In this document: positions 45,778-55,386 of the stretch, one piece after another | Numbering within the stretch: the stretch's first letter is position 1 | Layout: each line of letters begins with the position of its first letter | Position numbers and translations under genes: made by a program | Notes under the pieces: model-generated | What the model was told of the DNA's origin: nothing | What the model saw: only the letters and a program-made list of their open reading frames with translations | The model's database searches: none | Origin: CAYNVQ01 sp964400735 | GTDB taxonomy: Bacteria; Acidobacteriota; Aminicenantia; Aminicenantales; Aminicenantaceae | Assembly (NCBI GenBank): GCA_964400735.1 | Contig: CAYNVQ010000007.1 | Span: 149,481 to 213,480 of the forward strand | Direction: 5' to 3' | DNA length: 64,000 nt

Positions 45778-46107
45778 ATGAAGGAACTGGATTTATTGGG
45801 TCGGTGGGAAGAGGTCTATCTTCTTTCTATCTGGGAGCTCAAAGACAATGCTTACGGAGTGACCATCAAGAAATCGGTGGCACAAAAAACAGGTAAGACA
45901 CTCTCCTACGGCGGATTGTATTTCATGCTGGCTCAATTGACAAAAAAGGGCCTGGTCAAAAAGACGCCCGGAGAGCCGACCCAAAAAAGAGGCGGACGCA
46001 GGAAATTCTATTACTCTCTAACTCCAAAAGGGAAAAAGGCTCTTCAGGCGACCTATCTTTATCAAAAATCATTGTGGAAGGATATCGCAGATTCCGTACT
46101 GGAATAG
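45778..46107 (+). CDS. PadR-family transcriptional regulator, paralog 2
   Basis: 109 residues. Winged-helix motifs include VYLLSIWELKDNAYGVTIKK, GGLYFMLAQLTKKGLVKK and GEPTQKRGGRRKFYYSLTPKGKKAL. AGAGGTCATCAACG precedes the ATG. It lies just downstream of the deleted RAYT element and 11 nt upstream of the permease start, so it probably controls that permease. It is divergent from paralog 1. Confidence 0.95.
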   Translation: MKELDLLGRWEEVYLLSIWELKDNAYGVTIKKSVAQKTGKTLSYGGLYFMLAQLTKKGLVKKTPGEPTQKRGGRRKFYYSLTPKGKKALQATYLYQKSLWKDIADSVLE

Positions 46108-46118
46108 GTCATTTTTCG

Positions 46119-48659
46119 ATGAAAACACAAAAGAACAGACCTCCTCGAATCACCCTCTGGCTCTTTCAACATCTGGCTGAGCCAGAGGATGCTTTTTCCC
46201 TGACCGGTGATTTCGAGGAAGATTATAGAGACATCCTCTCTCAACGGGGAAAATTCAAAGCTGGATGCTGGGCCTGGTTCCAGGTCCTTCTTTCCTTCCC
46301 TTCATTCTTCAAATCCACTATTTATTGGAGCCTAACCATGATCAAGAATTATCTTAAAATTGCTTTCCGGGTTATCAAAAAGCACAAAGGCTATTCCTTC
46401 ATCAACATAGCTGGCCTGGCCGTCGGCATGGCCTGTTGCGTGCTCATCCTCCTCTGGGTTCAAGATGAGCTGAGCTACGACACTTTCCATCAAAATTACA
46501 GAGAAATCTACAGGACCGTCCTCAACGTCGAAGACCAGTGGTATAGCTCCAGCCCCTGGGCCTTGGCTCCGATTTTAGAGAGCGAGTATCCAGAGGTTAT
46601 CGCCGCCACGAGATACCGCTACAACACCCTGCTGGTCACTTACGGGGATAGAAGCTTCAACGAGCAGGTCGCCTTCGTGGACCCTGACTTTTTCGAGATT
46701 TTCACCTTTCTCATTATCCAAGGCGATTCCACCAATCCTTTTCCCACACTCTATTCAGCCGTCATCACCGAAAGAACGGCTGCCAAATATTTCGGCCGCG
46801 AGGACCCTATCGGAAAAGCTCTCACCATCAACGATAGGTTCAAATTCTCCGTGACCGGCATCATCGAAAATGTCCCATCAAATTCGAGCTTGGAACTCGA
46901 CATTATCGCCCCCGTCAAAATCTTCGGAGAAGAGACTCTCAACAGCTGGGCCCTTGAATCCGGATCGTTCCTTTTGCTTCAAAAGAACGCCTCTCCCGAT
47001 GCCCTGGGCGAAAAAATCGCGGGCATCACTATGGAGCGGGACAAAAGAACCGACATGACCGTGACAACCTATATCCGTCCTTTATCCCGCATGCATCTTC
47101 ACTCGCTAGGCGGAGGCGGCAACATCATCTATATCTATATTTTCTCCACCATCGCCATTTTCGTTCTGCTGATCGCCTGTATCAATTTCATGAATCTAGC
47201 CACAGCCCGCGGGAGCACGCGCGCCAAAGAAGTGGGGATGCGCAAAGTGGTCGGCGCCCAGCGCAACCACGTCATCAAACAGTTTTTCGGGGAATCGCTC
47301 CTTCTCTCCTTCATCGCCCTGATTTTTGCCATCGGACTGGTCCTCCTTTTTCTGCCCGGATTCAATAACCTGGCCCAAAAGAGCTTGCGGCTAGACCTTG
47401 GGGGAAACCTCCCCATTCTCTTCGGATTGATCGGCATCACCCTTTTCACCGGAATGATTTCCGGAAGTTACCCAGCTTTTTTTCTATCGGCTTTTCATCC
47501 GGTCAAGGTCATCAAAGGCTCCTATTCCGGGAAATCGGCCAAACCGCTTCTCCGAAAATCACTCGTAGTCATCCAGTTCACCATTGCCATCGTTTTGATC
47601 ATCGGAACGCTGGTCATGGTTAGGCAGCTCGATTACATCCGCAACAAGGAACTCGGCTTCAACCGGCAGCAGGTCATTTCCCTGCCCATGAATCCTGGAC
47701 TCCGCGAGGCCTATGAGTCGTTCAAAAACGAACTCCTGCAGCATTCCGCTGTCGTGTCTGTGACATCGGCTACCAGCCGTCCCACTCAGGTGGGGAACAT
47801 CAATCCTGTCTATTGGGAAGGCCGCGGGCCTGAGCAGTATGAAACCATGAATTTTATCGCCTGCGACTATGACTACATCAAAACCTTCGAAATGGAGATC
47901 GTCCAGGGAAGGGATTTTTCCCGAGACTTTCCTACCGACCTTCAAAACTATATCGTCAACGAAGAGGCCGTCAAATTCATGGGACTGAAAGATCCGGTGG
48001 GAAAGCTTTTTTCCATCTGGCAGAACAAAGGTCAAATTATAGGCGTCGTGAAAAATTTTCATTCGCGCTCTCTTCACAACGAAATCGTGCCGGTCTGTAT
48101 CACACTGAACCAAGAATGGGGACCCAATTATGTCTTCGTCCGTCTCAAACCGGCCAACATATCCCAGGCACTGAATGAAGTGGAGGAGATCTGGAAGAAA
48201 TCCTCCCCCCATTTCCCCTTCGCCTATCAATTTCTGGATGAGGTGTTCGAGGAGCAGTACCGGACAGATCAAAGGACAGGCGCGATCTTCAAATATTTCG
48301 CGATACTGGCCGTGTTCATCTCCTGTTTGGGCATATTGGGCCTGGCGGCTTTCACGGCGGAACAGCGCACCAAGGAAATCGGAATACGCAAGATCTTGGG
48401 AGCCTCTGTTTCAGGCATCGTATCCCTTGTTTCGAGAGAATTTATCATCCTCCTCGCCCTGGCCAATGCCATCGCCTGGCCGGCCGCCTATTTCCTGTCC
48501 AGAAGATTGCTGGATAGCTATGCCTACCGGACGGGCATAACCGTCTGGATCTTCGTGACAGCCGGAGCATTGGCGCTTGCAGTAGCCCTGTTCACCGTCA
48601 GCTTCCAGGCTTTGAAAGCAGCCAGAACCGACCCCGCCAAAGCCCTCCGGTATGAATGA
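46119..48659 (+). CDS. FtsX/MacB-type permease with N-terminal prefix domain, paralog 2
   Basis: 846 residues from the ATG at 46119; an in-frame GTG at 46074 inside the PadR gene would add 15. The prefix domain (about 10-60, LTGDFEEDYRDILSQRGKF) precedes a first membrane helix (GYSFINIAGLAVGMACCVLI), a periplasmic domain, FtsX helices with CINFMNLATARGSTRAKEVG and FTAEQRTKEIGIRKILGASV, and the ending ALRYE. Same architecture as the proteins at 42340 and 49027 but clearly diverged. The substrate is unknown. No ATP-binding partner is encoded nearby. Confidence 0.93.
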   Translation: MKTQKNRPPRITLWLFQHLAEPEDAFSLTGDFEEDYRDILSQRGKFKAGCWAWFQVLLSFPSFFKSTIYWSLTMIKNYLKIAFRVIKKHKGYSFINIAGLAVGMACCVLILLWVQDELSYDTFHQNYREIYRTVLNVEDQWYSSSPWALAPILESEYPEVIAATRYRYNTLLVTYGDRSFNEQVAFVDPDFFEIFTFLIIQGDSTNPFPTLYSAVITERTAAKYFGREDPIGKALTINDRFKFSVTGIIENVPSNSSLELDIIAPVKIFGEETLNSWALESGSFLLLQKNASPDALGEKIAGITMERDKRTDMTVTTYIRPLSRMHLHSLGGGGNIIYIYIFSTIAIFVLLIACINFMNLATARGSTRAKEVGMRKVVGAQRNHVIKQFFGESLLLSFIALIFAIGLVLLFLPGFNNLAQKSLRLDLGGNLPILFGLIGITLFTGMISGSYPAFFLSAFHPVKVIKGSYSGKSAKPLLRKSLVVIQFTIAIVLIIGTLVMVRQLDYIRNKELGFNRQQVISLPMNPGLREAYESFKNELLQHSAVVSVTSATSRPTQVGNINPVYWEGRGPEQYETMNFIACDYDYIKTFEMEIVQGRDFSRDFPTDLQNYIVNEEAVKFMGLKDPVGKLFSIWQNKGQIIGVVKNFHSRSLHNEIVPVCITLNQEWGPNYVFVRLKPANISQALNEVEEIWKKSSPHFPFAYQFLDEVFEEQYRTDQRTGAIFKYFAILAVFISCLGILGLAAFTAEQRTKEIGIRKILGASVSGIVSLVSREFIILLALANAIAWPAAYFLSRRLLDSYAYRTGITVWIFVTAGALALAVALFTVSFQALKAARTDPAKALRYE

Positions 48660-48997
48660 TCTTTATCAAGCCTGCTCCCTCCAATGGGCAGCTCCACTTT
48701 AAAAAGCGAGCAAGGAGAGTCCAGCGGCAAAGGAAGAATCGATCACCACACTTTTATCTCATGATTAAAAATCATCCCTTTCAGAACGGAAACAAAAGAA
48801 TCGCCACGACAACCCTCATGGTATTCCTTTTTTTGAATAAAAAATGGATTAAAGTCGACACTCAGGAACTTTACAATTTCACTGTATGGAGCGCCCAAAG
48901 CCCGGCCAAACTTAAAAACGAGGTGGCAAAAGCCATAGAAAAATTCATCAACACTTACATGATAAAAATCGATGACGCACAAGGTAAAAAGCCGTAG
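48656..48997 (+). pseudogene. Fic/Doc-domain fragment
   Basis: The open frame of 113 codons contains HPFQNGNKRIATTTLMVFLFL, cut here into HPFQNGNKR (the Fic catalytic motif HPFxxGNxR) and the following helix, then a Doc-like tail to FINTYM. The preceding ~35 residues do not look like a Fic N-terminus and start within the stop of the permease gene, so the upstream part of the gene has been lost. Fic proteins transfer AMP or phosphate to target proteins and often act as toxins. Without the N-terminal helices, activity is doubtful. A REP sequence abuts its end. Confidence 0.7.
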
Positions 48998-49021
48998 GGT
49001 GGTACCTAGAGGAACGTCCCC
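48995..49021. repeat. Solo REP-like palindrome (family 1)
   Basis: TAGGGTGGTACCTAGAGGAA followed by CGTCCCC, a variant of the RAYT terminal repeat. It sits exactly between the Fic fragment and the 3' end of the convergent permease (stop at 49027). It could act as a two-way transcription barrier. Confidence 0.85.
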
Positions 49022-49026
49022 ATTTA

Positions 49027-51642
49027 TTATTCGTATCTAAGAGAGTCGGCGGGGTTGGCCAGGGCGGCTCTGATAGATTGATAGCTGATGGTTGCCAGGG
49101 CGATCAGGCAGGCCACAGCAGAGGAAACGATGAACACCCATACTTGGAGATTGATCCTGTAGGGAAAATTCTGCAACCACTGGCGCATGATAAAATAAGC
49201 GGCCGGCCAGGCCAAAAGATTGGCCAACCCCATCAGCAAGGCAAATTCTTTGGTCAAGAGTATCGAAATATTGGCCACCGATGCTCCGATGACCTTCCGA
49301 ATCCCTATCTCTTTGGTGCGCTGTTTTGTCGCATAACTGGCCAGGCCAAAAAGTCCCAGACAGGCGATAAAAATGGCCAAAGCAGCCAGATAAAATATGA
49401 CTTGACCTGCCTTTTGCTCTTCCAGATACATCTGGCGAAAATCCTCGTCCAGAAACCTGAAGGAAAACACCTTGTCCGGGAACACTTCCGAAAATTTATT
49501 CTCGATATAGCCAAGTGTTTCCGGAATGTTCTGAGCGGATACCTTAACGGACAAGGTTCTGCCATAACTCTCACGGGGAATAAGCCTCATCATCAGAGGA
49601 GTTATGGCGTTGTGCAGAGAGAGAAAATGGTAGTCCTTAACAATGCCCACAACTGTGGCACCTCCGACCGAGCGGGAACGGTAGTCGACATTGTAAAGGA
49701 TACGTTTCCCGATAGGATCCTCCCACCCTATTCGCTTTGCGGCAGACTCATTGAGAATGACCTCGTTTTCCTCGCTAACTCTCATATCCCGGCTGAATTC
49801 CCTTCCCATGATGATGGTCATTTCATAGGTCGGGATCAGATTTTCATCTACGTAATTGACATTGACCTTCATCGCGTCCCCATCGGTGGCGCCCTCCCAA
49901 GTCACCCTTGTCCAATTTGTGGAGGAATAAGGCATATAGTCCGAAGTTCCGGCATTCATCACATTCGGATTCCGCAGGATTTCATCTCGAAAAGCATCGA
50001 TCTTGCTTGAAGTCGCGCTGTCAATAGGGATGGCCAGCACCTGCTGGCTGCTGTAGCCTAAATCCTTGTTGAGGAAATAATGTACCTGTTGAAGGATGAC
50101 AATGGTCCCGATAATAAGAACCACTGAAATGAAAAACTGAAGCACAACCAGGGATTTTCTCAAAACAGTGTTTCTTGCCCCCCTTGTGACCGACCCCTTC
50201 AGCACCCGAGCGGGTTGAAAAGAGGAAAGAACGAGGGCAGGGTAGATTCCGCTGAACACCCCGATCAAAAGGGCGACAGCACCCAAGCCCACAGAAAAAA
50301 TCCAGTTGCCGATAAAGTCGATGCGCAGGTTCCTGTTGACGATGCGGTCGAACTCCGGAAGAAGAATAAACATAAGGCCTATAGCGATGACCATGGCGAT
50401 AAAGGCAATAAAAACAGACTCTCCGATAAACTGCTGCATCAAGGACGTTTTATGTGCGCCGGAAACCTTACGCAATCCCACCTCTCTCGCCCGGTCCGTT
50501 GACCGGGCGGTGGTGAGATTGATGAAGTTGATACAGGCTATGATCAAGACGAACAGGGCGATGGCTGCAAAGACGTACACATTCCTGATACTTCCGTTCA
50601 CTCCGATTTCGTGGTTGACGTGGGAATAGAGGTGGATTTTCGAAACAGGCCTCAAATACAGTTCGTTCTTGCTCCTTTCACCCTGGTATTTTTTCAACAT
50701 GAACTGGAGTTTCGCGTCAAGACCCTGGGGCGATTTTTCTGATTCCAATAAAACGTAGACGGGAACCCAATTATCGAACCAACGGGTAAAGGTCGCTTCC
50801 CCATTCAATGCTTCTAAAGTCGAGGCTGAAACAAGCATGTCGAAGTCTATATGAGAGTTCGCCGGAACATCTGCCACCACTCCGCTGACCATGACATCGG
50901 AGCCCCAACCGGCTTGGATGGCTTTTCCCAAGGGATTTTGTTCCCCGAACAGGCTGCGGGCCAATTTTTCGGTGATGACGATGCTGTGAGGATCTTTTAA
51001 GGCCGAGTTCTGACTGCCTCGAAGAAGGGGAAAAGTAAAGATCTTGAAAAAGCTGTTGTCCACAAAAAAGATGTTTTGTACCCTGATTGCCTTGTCCTGG
51101 TCTGTCCGGAAAAGGCTGGAGCCCCCCTGAATCACCCGGCTTACTTCCTCGATCTCCGAAAAATCCGCGACCAGCACCTTAGAGAGAGGAGTGGGACAAC
51201 CCGCAGAAGGCTCTTTATAGGTTCCTTGGTCCAGAATCTGCTCCACTCTGTACATGCGGTCGATGTTTTTGTGGAAACGGTCATAGCTGAGCTCGAATTG
51301 GATATAAAGGCTTAAAAGAGCGAAAATAGTCAGCCCAATGGCTAATCCGGCGATATTGATAAAAGCAAAACCTTTGTTTTTTTTCATGTTTCTCAGGGCG
51401 ATGACAAAGTAATTCTTGAACATGACTCCTCCCCAATAGATTGTATTTTTCAATAGCACAGGGCCGGAACAAAAAACCTGCCTCCAGAACCAGAGCCTAG
51501 CCCTTAGAGAGCCCTTTTCCTCAAGGACTTCATAATAATATTCCTCCATGTCACCGGAAATTGTGGACTTCTCTTCGGAATCTGCAAATCGCGAGAAGAT
51601 CCAGCCCGGAATCTTTGGTGGTTTTTCCTTTTTGGCGGCCAT
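49027..51642 (-). CDS. FtsX/MacB-type permease with N-terminal prefix domain, paralog 3
   Basis: 871 residues from the ATG at 51642. The longer frame begins with a TTG at 51654 that overlaps the PadR gene. Prefix domain (SEEKSTISGDMEEYYYEVLE), first helix GFAFINIAGLAIGLTIFALL, periplasmic domain, then ACINFINLTTARSTDRAREV and ATKQRTKEIGIRKVIGASVA helices, ending SLRYE. It is closest in plan to the two permeases at 42340 and 46119. It is paired with PadR paralog 3 upstream. Role inferred as export or envelope signalling; the ATPase partner would have to be encoded elsewhere. Confidence 0.92.
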   Translation of the reverse strand: MAAKKEKPPKIPGWIFSRFADSEEKSTISGDMEEYYYEVLEEKGSLRARLWFWRQVFCSGPVLLKNTIYWGGVMFKNYFVIALRNMKKNKGFAFINIAGLAIGLTIFALLSLYIQFELSYDRFHKNIDRMYRVEQILDQGTYKEPSAGCPTPLSKVLVADFSEIEEVSRVIQGGSSLFRTDQDKAIRVQNIFFVDNSFFKIFTFPLLRGSQNSALKDPHSIVITEKLARSLFGEQNPLGKAIQAGWGSDVMVSGVVADVPANSHIDFDMLVSASTLEALNGEATFTRWFDNWVPVYVLLESEKSPQGLDAKLQFMLKKYQGERSKNELYLRPVSKIHLYSHVNHEIGVNGSIRNVYVFAAIALFVLIIACINFINLTTARSTDRAREVGLRKVSGAHKTSLMQQFIGESVFIAFIAMVIAIGLMFILLPEFDRIVNRNLRIDFIGNWIFSVGLGAVALLIGVFSGIYPALVLSSFQPARVLKGSVTRGARNTVLRKSLVVLQFFISVVLIIGTIVILQQVHYFLNKDLGYSSQQVLAIPIDSATSSKIDAFRDEILRNPNVMNAGTSDYMPYSSTNWTRVTWEGATDGDAMKVNVNYVDENLIPTYEMTIIMGREFSRDMRVSEENEVILNESAAKRIGWEDPIGKRILYNVDYRSRSVGGATVVGIVKDYHFLSLHNAITPLMMRLIPRESYGRTLSVKVSAQNIPETLGYIENKFSEVFPDKVFSFRFLDEDFRQMYLEEQKAGQVIFYLAALAIFIACLGLFGLASYATKQRTKEIGIRKVIGASVANISILLTKEFALLMGLANLLAWPAAYFIMRQWLQNFPYRINLQVWVFIVSSAVACLIALATISYQSIRAALANPADSLRYE

Positions 51643-51650
51643 ATTGGATA

Positions 51651-51974
51651 TCAATATTTCTTAATGGGATCGGGTATTCCTTGCCAGAGGGCTTCCTGGA
51701 ATTGTCTGGCTTCTTGAAGGGCTTTCAAGCCTTCTCTGGTAAGGGTATAAAATATTTTGCTTCGACCTCCCCTCTCTGGAGTAGGGTCGGCCATCGTTTT
51801 TTTGACAAGTCCCTTCTTATGTAGAATGTCCAAAGATACCCAGAGACTCCCGAAGGTCAATTTCTTGCCGGTTCTTTCGAAAACATCTTTGATGATCGTA
51901 ACACCGTAAGCATTAGCCCTTAATCTGAATATAGACAGCAAAAGAATCTCATCGGCCCGGGAAAGAACCCTCAT
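51651..51974 (-). CDS. PadR-family transcriptional regulator, paralog 3
   Basis: 107 residues from the ATG at 51974, which has AAGGAG six nucleotides upstream and aligns with the start of paralog 1 (MRVLSRADE versus MRLLSRAEE). The longer frame from 51989 would contain the ribosome-binding site. Winged-helix motifs are ILLLSIFRLRANAYGVTIIK, GSLWVSLDILHKKGLVKK and DPTPERGGRSKIFYTLT. It lies directly upstream of permease paralog 3, which it probably represses. Confidence 0.95.
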   Translation of the reverse strand: MRVLSRADEILLLSIFRLRANAYGVTIIKDVFERTGKKLTFGSLWVSLDILHKKGLVKKTMADPTPERGGRSKIFYTLTREGLKALQEARQFQEALWQGIPDPIKKY

Positions 51975-52193
51975 CTTTTCTCCTTCCATTTATTATTACG
52001 AAAATTTAGTAAAAAGGTTGTACATTTTTCCTCATTATTTGAAAAAATGGGCTCATCTCTAGAAGGTCATCACCTCAGAAGCATCCTTTTCCTTTGGATT
52101 TCATACGTGTTAAAGGCTAGGTTGGCCTGTGATTAAACAGGATATGCCGGATCCTCAGGTAAACAAATGCGTGTCAGTGTATCCAGTCCCGTG

Positions 52194-52955
52194 CTATTCG
52201 ATGGGCTGAAGTTCAAGCCGAAGCCGGGATATGTGGTCGATTCGGACTTCTCCTCTCAACAGCCTGCAGTCAAGCAAGTGCCCGCCTCGTTCTCTGTCTT
52301 GGGTAATGAAATGGAAATGATAGCCGGGAACATTGATCCCGCTGATGGAGCGGGGAAGCCAAAAACCCACCATCGTCCCTTTTACTCCTTCCATTTTCTG
52401 AATCTTCTGTTCTTTTTTGACGACACTGGTTAGCTTCCGATAGGGTTTTTTTTGGGCCGGTACGCTCCGGATTTTGACAGACTCGAACTCTCCGTCGATA
52501 CGAATAGCACAAAAGTGCGACTCATCTGTAATCAAATTATCCACTGACTTTTTCAAGGCGGAAAATTTGATGGGCCCTTTCTCTAAGATCAGCGAATCGT
52601 CCGCTTCGAAAAAAGCCACCATCGCATAAGGCGTCTTCATCTGGTCGGAAACAGGATATGCCCGGCCATCGAGCTTTATCTGGTAAAATTCCCCGTCCAG
52701 TCCGATCATCTCCCCATCCAGTTGGTCCATCATACCTATGCCAAAATCCCCTTGTTGTCTCAGCTCAGAAAAGGTGGTGTTACCATCATAATTTCCTTCT
52801 AAAAGCACTTTGAAGCTCGAGACCTGGAATAGTGTCTCGTATCTGTCCATTTTTTGTTCCAAGACAACCTTGTTTTCTGTTGGGGCTGAACAATCGAATA
52901 GAGATGAGAAGAGAGCGAGAACCAGGATCATATGCGAAGCATGCGATTTCACCAT
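52194..52955 (-). CDS. Exported acetolactate decarboxylase-like protein
   Basis: 253 residues, the family's usual ~235-260. Conserved blocks are GDFGIGMMDQLDGEMIGLDG (about 69-88), YQIKLDGRAYPV and the zinc-binding GYHFHFITQDRERGGHLLD, with His-x-His and a third His in place. The enzyme turns alpha-acetolactate into acetoin. Unlike the typical cytoplasmic enzyme, this one begins with a hydrophobic leader ending SLFDCSAP, which is a weak lipobox. No acetolactate synthase or acetoin gene is near. No good ribosome-binding site is seen before the ATG. Confidence 0.88.
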   Translation of the reverse strand: MVKSHASHMILVLALFSSLFDCSAPTENKVVLEQKMDRYETLFQVSSFKVLLEGNYDGNTTFSELRQQGDFGIGMMDQLDGEMIGLDGEFYQIKLDGRAYPVSDQMKTPYAMVAFFEADDSLILEKGPIKFSALKKSVDNLITDESHFCAIRIDGEFESVKIRSVPAQKKPYRKLTSVVKKEQKIQKMEGVKGTMVGFWLPRSISGINVPGYHFHFITQDRERGGHLLDCRLLRGEVRIDHISRLRLELQPIE

Positions 52956-53232
52956 CGGTTTTTGTCTATTTTATTGGTATCGGTTTTTACCTGAAAACAA
53001 GCAGACAAGGAATTATCCCTCACGCAATATCCAGACCACTTCCCTCAGCACAGGTATTCCCTTAAATGAGAAAGATTATCACCTGAATTTTCCCTGCCTT
53101 CTTAAGTTCCGATTAAAAATATCACAGGAGAAAAGATAATGTCAACTTCTTGGAAAAGCACATCCAATTCCGAAACAGCACTTGAATCATAAGATCATAG
53201 TCTTAACAGAACAAAGTAAGGAAGGAATATTT

Positions 53233-55386
53233 CTAATCGGGAACCATTCTGTCTTGGCATTGATGAACGTAAGTTTCCACCCTATCTTTTTCCACACCGG
53301 ACATATTTCTGTAAGATGGACTGTTTTTAAATCTATTCAAATAGGACAGTGCTTTAGCTTTATCTCCTGTCTTCAGATAAGCTACACCGAGATTATAGAG
53401 GGCATGGTCCAAATCAGGTTGGAGCTCAAGGGCTATTTCCAGATGATCGATGGCCTCAGCATACTTCTCCTGGTACATATAAATAAGGCCCAATTCATCG
53501 TGGGCCGCGCTGATTTTAGGATCGAGTTCCAGGGCCTTTTTATAATTCAAAAAAGCGCTCTGGAGCGCCTCCGGATTCGTCGTCAGATTGTAAATATTGA
53601 AATGGATCCTTCCAAGATTGGTATAGGAGAGGGCATATCTTGGGTCTATCGCTACCGCCCTTTCAAAAAAAAACAGAGCTTTCTCGAAATCTCCCAGGTT
53701 CGAATAGGACGCTCCCACCAGGTTCCATACGACCGGATCAAATTCGAATTGCTTAAAGGACAAGCCTTCGAAAACAGCGATAATATCATTCCACCGGCTG
53801 CCCTCGAAAAGATAATCCAGGTAAGAGGAAAAAATCATATAACTTTCAGGGATGGCCTCAAGGCCCATCCGCAAGACCTGGGTGGCGTCTTCCAACCTCC
53901 CCTGGGCTCTATAAATCGAAGCCAGGTTGGAATAGGCAAGGGCAATATTACTTTTCTCCGCGATGACTTTTTTGAGGAGTTCTATTCCTTCCTCTCCTCT
54001 TCCTCTCTCCCATAATTTGAATGCCTCCGTGGCCTTATTATGATAAGGGAGGAGGACTTTTACGTCCTCTTCAGGGCCGAAGGTTTTTTGCCTTTGTCCA
54101 AACGAATCCCCGATATAACCTAGACTTCTCAGCTTTTGCAGGGCTTCCCTATCTATCCTCCGTCCGGCCGTTTCTCCTTCCCTGGATTCCTGAATCCGGA
54201 TGACCTGACTAAGTTGTCGGCGGAAAACATCAAGATCGTTTCGTCGAGCGATATTTTCCGTCTCATCGAAATCATGCCCAAGATCATAGAGCTCGGGAAT
54301 CGGAGAATCGATGAATTTCCACTTATCCTGAATGATGCCCTTTATCGGAGCCCAGCCCAGATCGTAATAAGGAAGGAGCGACTCGAAATACAATGCCCTC
54401 TTTTCCAATTTTTTCCCCTTCATGGCTGGAAGGAGCGAAATCCCTTGCAGGAATGGCGGCTTCTCAATATTCAAAGCGTCGCAGATTGTGGGATACATAT
54501 CGATATGGGAGACATTTTGATCAACGGTTCGCGGTTTCATTCCGGGAACGAATATAAAAAAAGGAATCCAAATGGTTGAATTGTAGGCAAATGCGCCGTG
54601 AGTGGCTTCTCCATGGTCTCCCAACGATTCTCCATGGTCTCCCGTAAAAACGATAACCGTGTTATCCAAAATATGCTCAGCCTCCAGATATTCAAAGAGC
54701 TTCTTCAAGGCAAAATCGACATAGGCCACCTCGCCATCATAAAGAGCCTCCCTATATTGGGATCTGTACGGTTCAGGTGGCTCATAGGGTTCATGCGGAT
54801 CGTAGCAGTGTACCCACAGAAACCAAGGAGATTTTTGCCGCTCCAGCCATTCGAGGGCTCTTTCGATGACGACTTCAGCCGGTCTTTCCGTCTCTTTTAC
54901 CTTCCCTGATACGGTCAAGCCAAAATCGCCGTCATAGGTGTCGAAACCCTGGGAAAGGCCGAATCTTGAATCGAGCGGAAAGGCCCCCACAAAAGCTCCC
55001 GTGGAATACCCTTCTCCCTTCAGGAGCTCCGCCAATGTCAAATATTCATCCTTCACCCTAAAGTTATAGTTATCATGAACGCCGTGATAAAGGGGAGTCG
55101 CGCCCAAAAGGATATTGGTATGGGAAGGCAAGGTTGTCGACGTATGGGCAAAAGCTTTGGTAAAAAGGATGCTTCGATAGGCCAGAGCGTCAATATAGGG
55201 CGTTTTCAAATGTTCAAAACCGTAACAGCTCAGACGGTCTACCCTGAGCGTATCGATGGTTATTAGAAGGACATTCCTTACAGTATTTCCAGCTCGATTC
55301 GAGGCTGTCAAAGGAAAGGAAAAAACGCATAAAAAAATAATGACGCTAAGGAAAGAGAAAAAGACGAGTGCACGCCACTTTTTCAA
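53233..55386 (-). CDS. Membrane-anchored sulfatase-fold protein with C-terminal TPR repeats
   Basis: 717 residues, probably from a TTG at 55386 with GAGGA four nucleotides upstream. An anchor or signal (about 6-28) is followed by an alkaline-phosphatase/sulfatase fold (about 38-400): LLITIDTLRVDRLSCYG metal site, TTLPSHTNILLG, VFTGDHGESLGDHGEATHG and ELYDLGHDFDETEN. The fGly position of a true sulfatase (C/S-x-P-S-R) reads T-L-P-S-H, so formylglycine activation is not possible and a Thr nucleophile is likelier. The last ~270 residues are TPR repeats (ALAYSNLASIYRAQGRLEDA and others). It may act on phosphate, phosphonate or sulfate esters; the substrate is unknown. Confidence 0.9.
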   Translation of the reverse strand: MKKWRALVFFSFLSVIIFLCVFSFPLTASNRAGNTVRNVLLITIDTLRVDRLSCYGFEHLKTPYIDALAYRSILFTKAFAHTSTTLPSHTNILLGATPLYHGVHDNYNFRVKDEYLTLAELLKGEGYSTGAFVGAFPLDSRFGLSQGFDTYDGDFGLTVSGKVKETERPAEVVIERALEWLERQKSPWFLWVHCYDPHEPYEPPEPYRSQYREALYDGEVAYVDFALKKLFEYLEAEHILDNTVIVFTGDHGESLGDHGEATHGAFAYNSTIWIPFFIFVPGMKPRTVDQNVSHIDMYPTICDALNIEKPPFLQGISLLPAMKGKKLEKRALYFESLLPYYDLGWAPIKGIIQDKWKFIDSPIPELYDLGHDFDETENIARRNDLDVFRRQLSQVIRIQESREGETAGRRIDREALQKLRSLGYIGDSFGQRQKTFGPEEDVKVLLPYHNKATEAFKLWERGRGEEGIELLKKVIAEKSNIALAYSNLASIYRAQGRLEDATQVLRMGLEAIPESYMIFSSYLDYLFEGSRWNDIIAVFEGLSFKQFEFDPVVWNLVGASYSNLGDFEKALFFFERAVAIDPRYALSYTNLGRIHFNIYNLTTNPEALQSAFLNYKKALELDPKISAAHDELGLIYMYQEKYAEAIDHLEIALELQPDLDHALYNLGVAYLKTGDKAKALSYLNRFKNSPSYRNMSGVEKDRVETYVHQCQDRMVPD

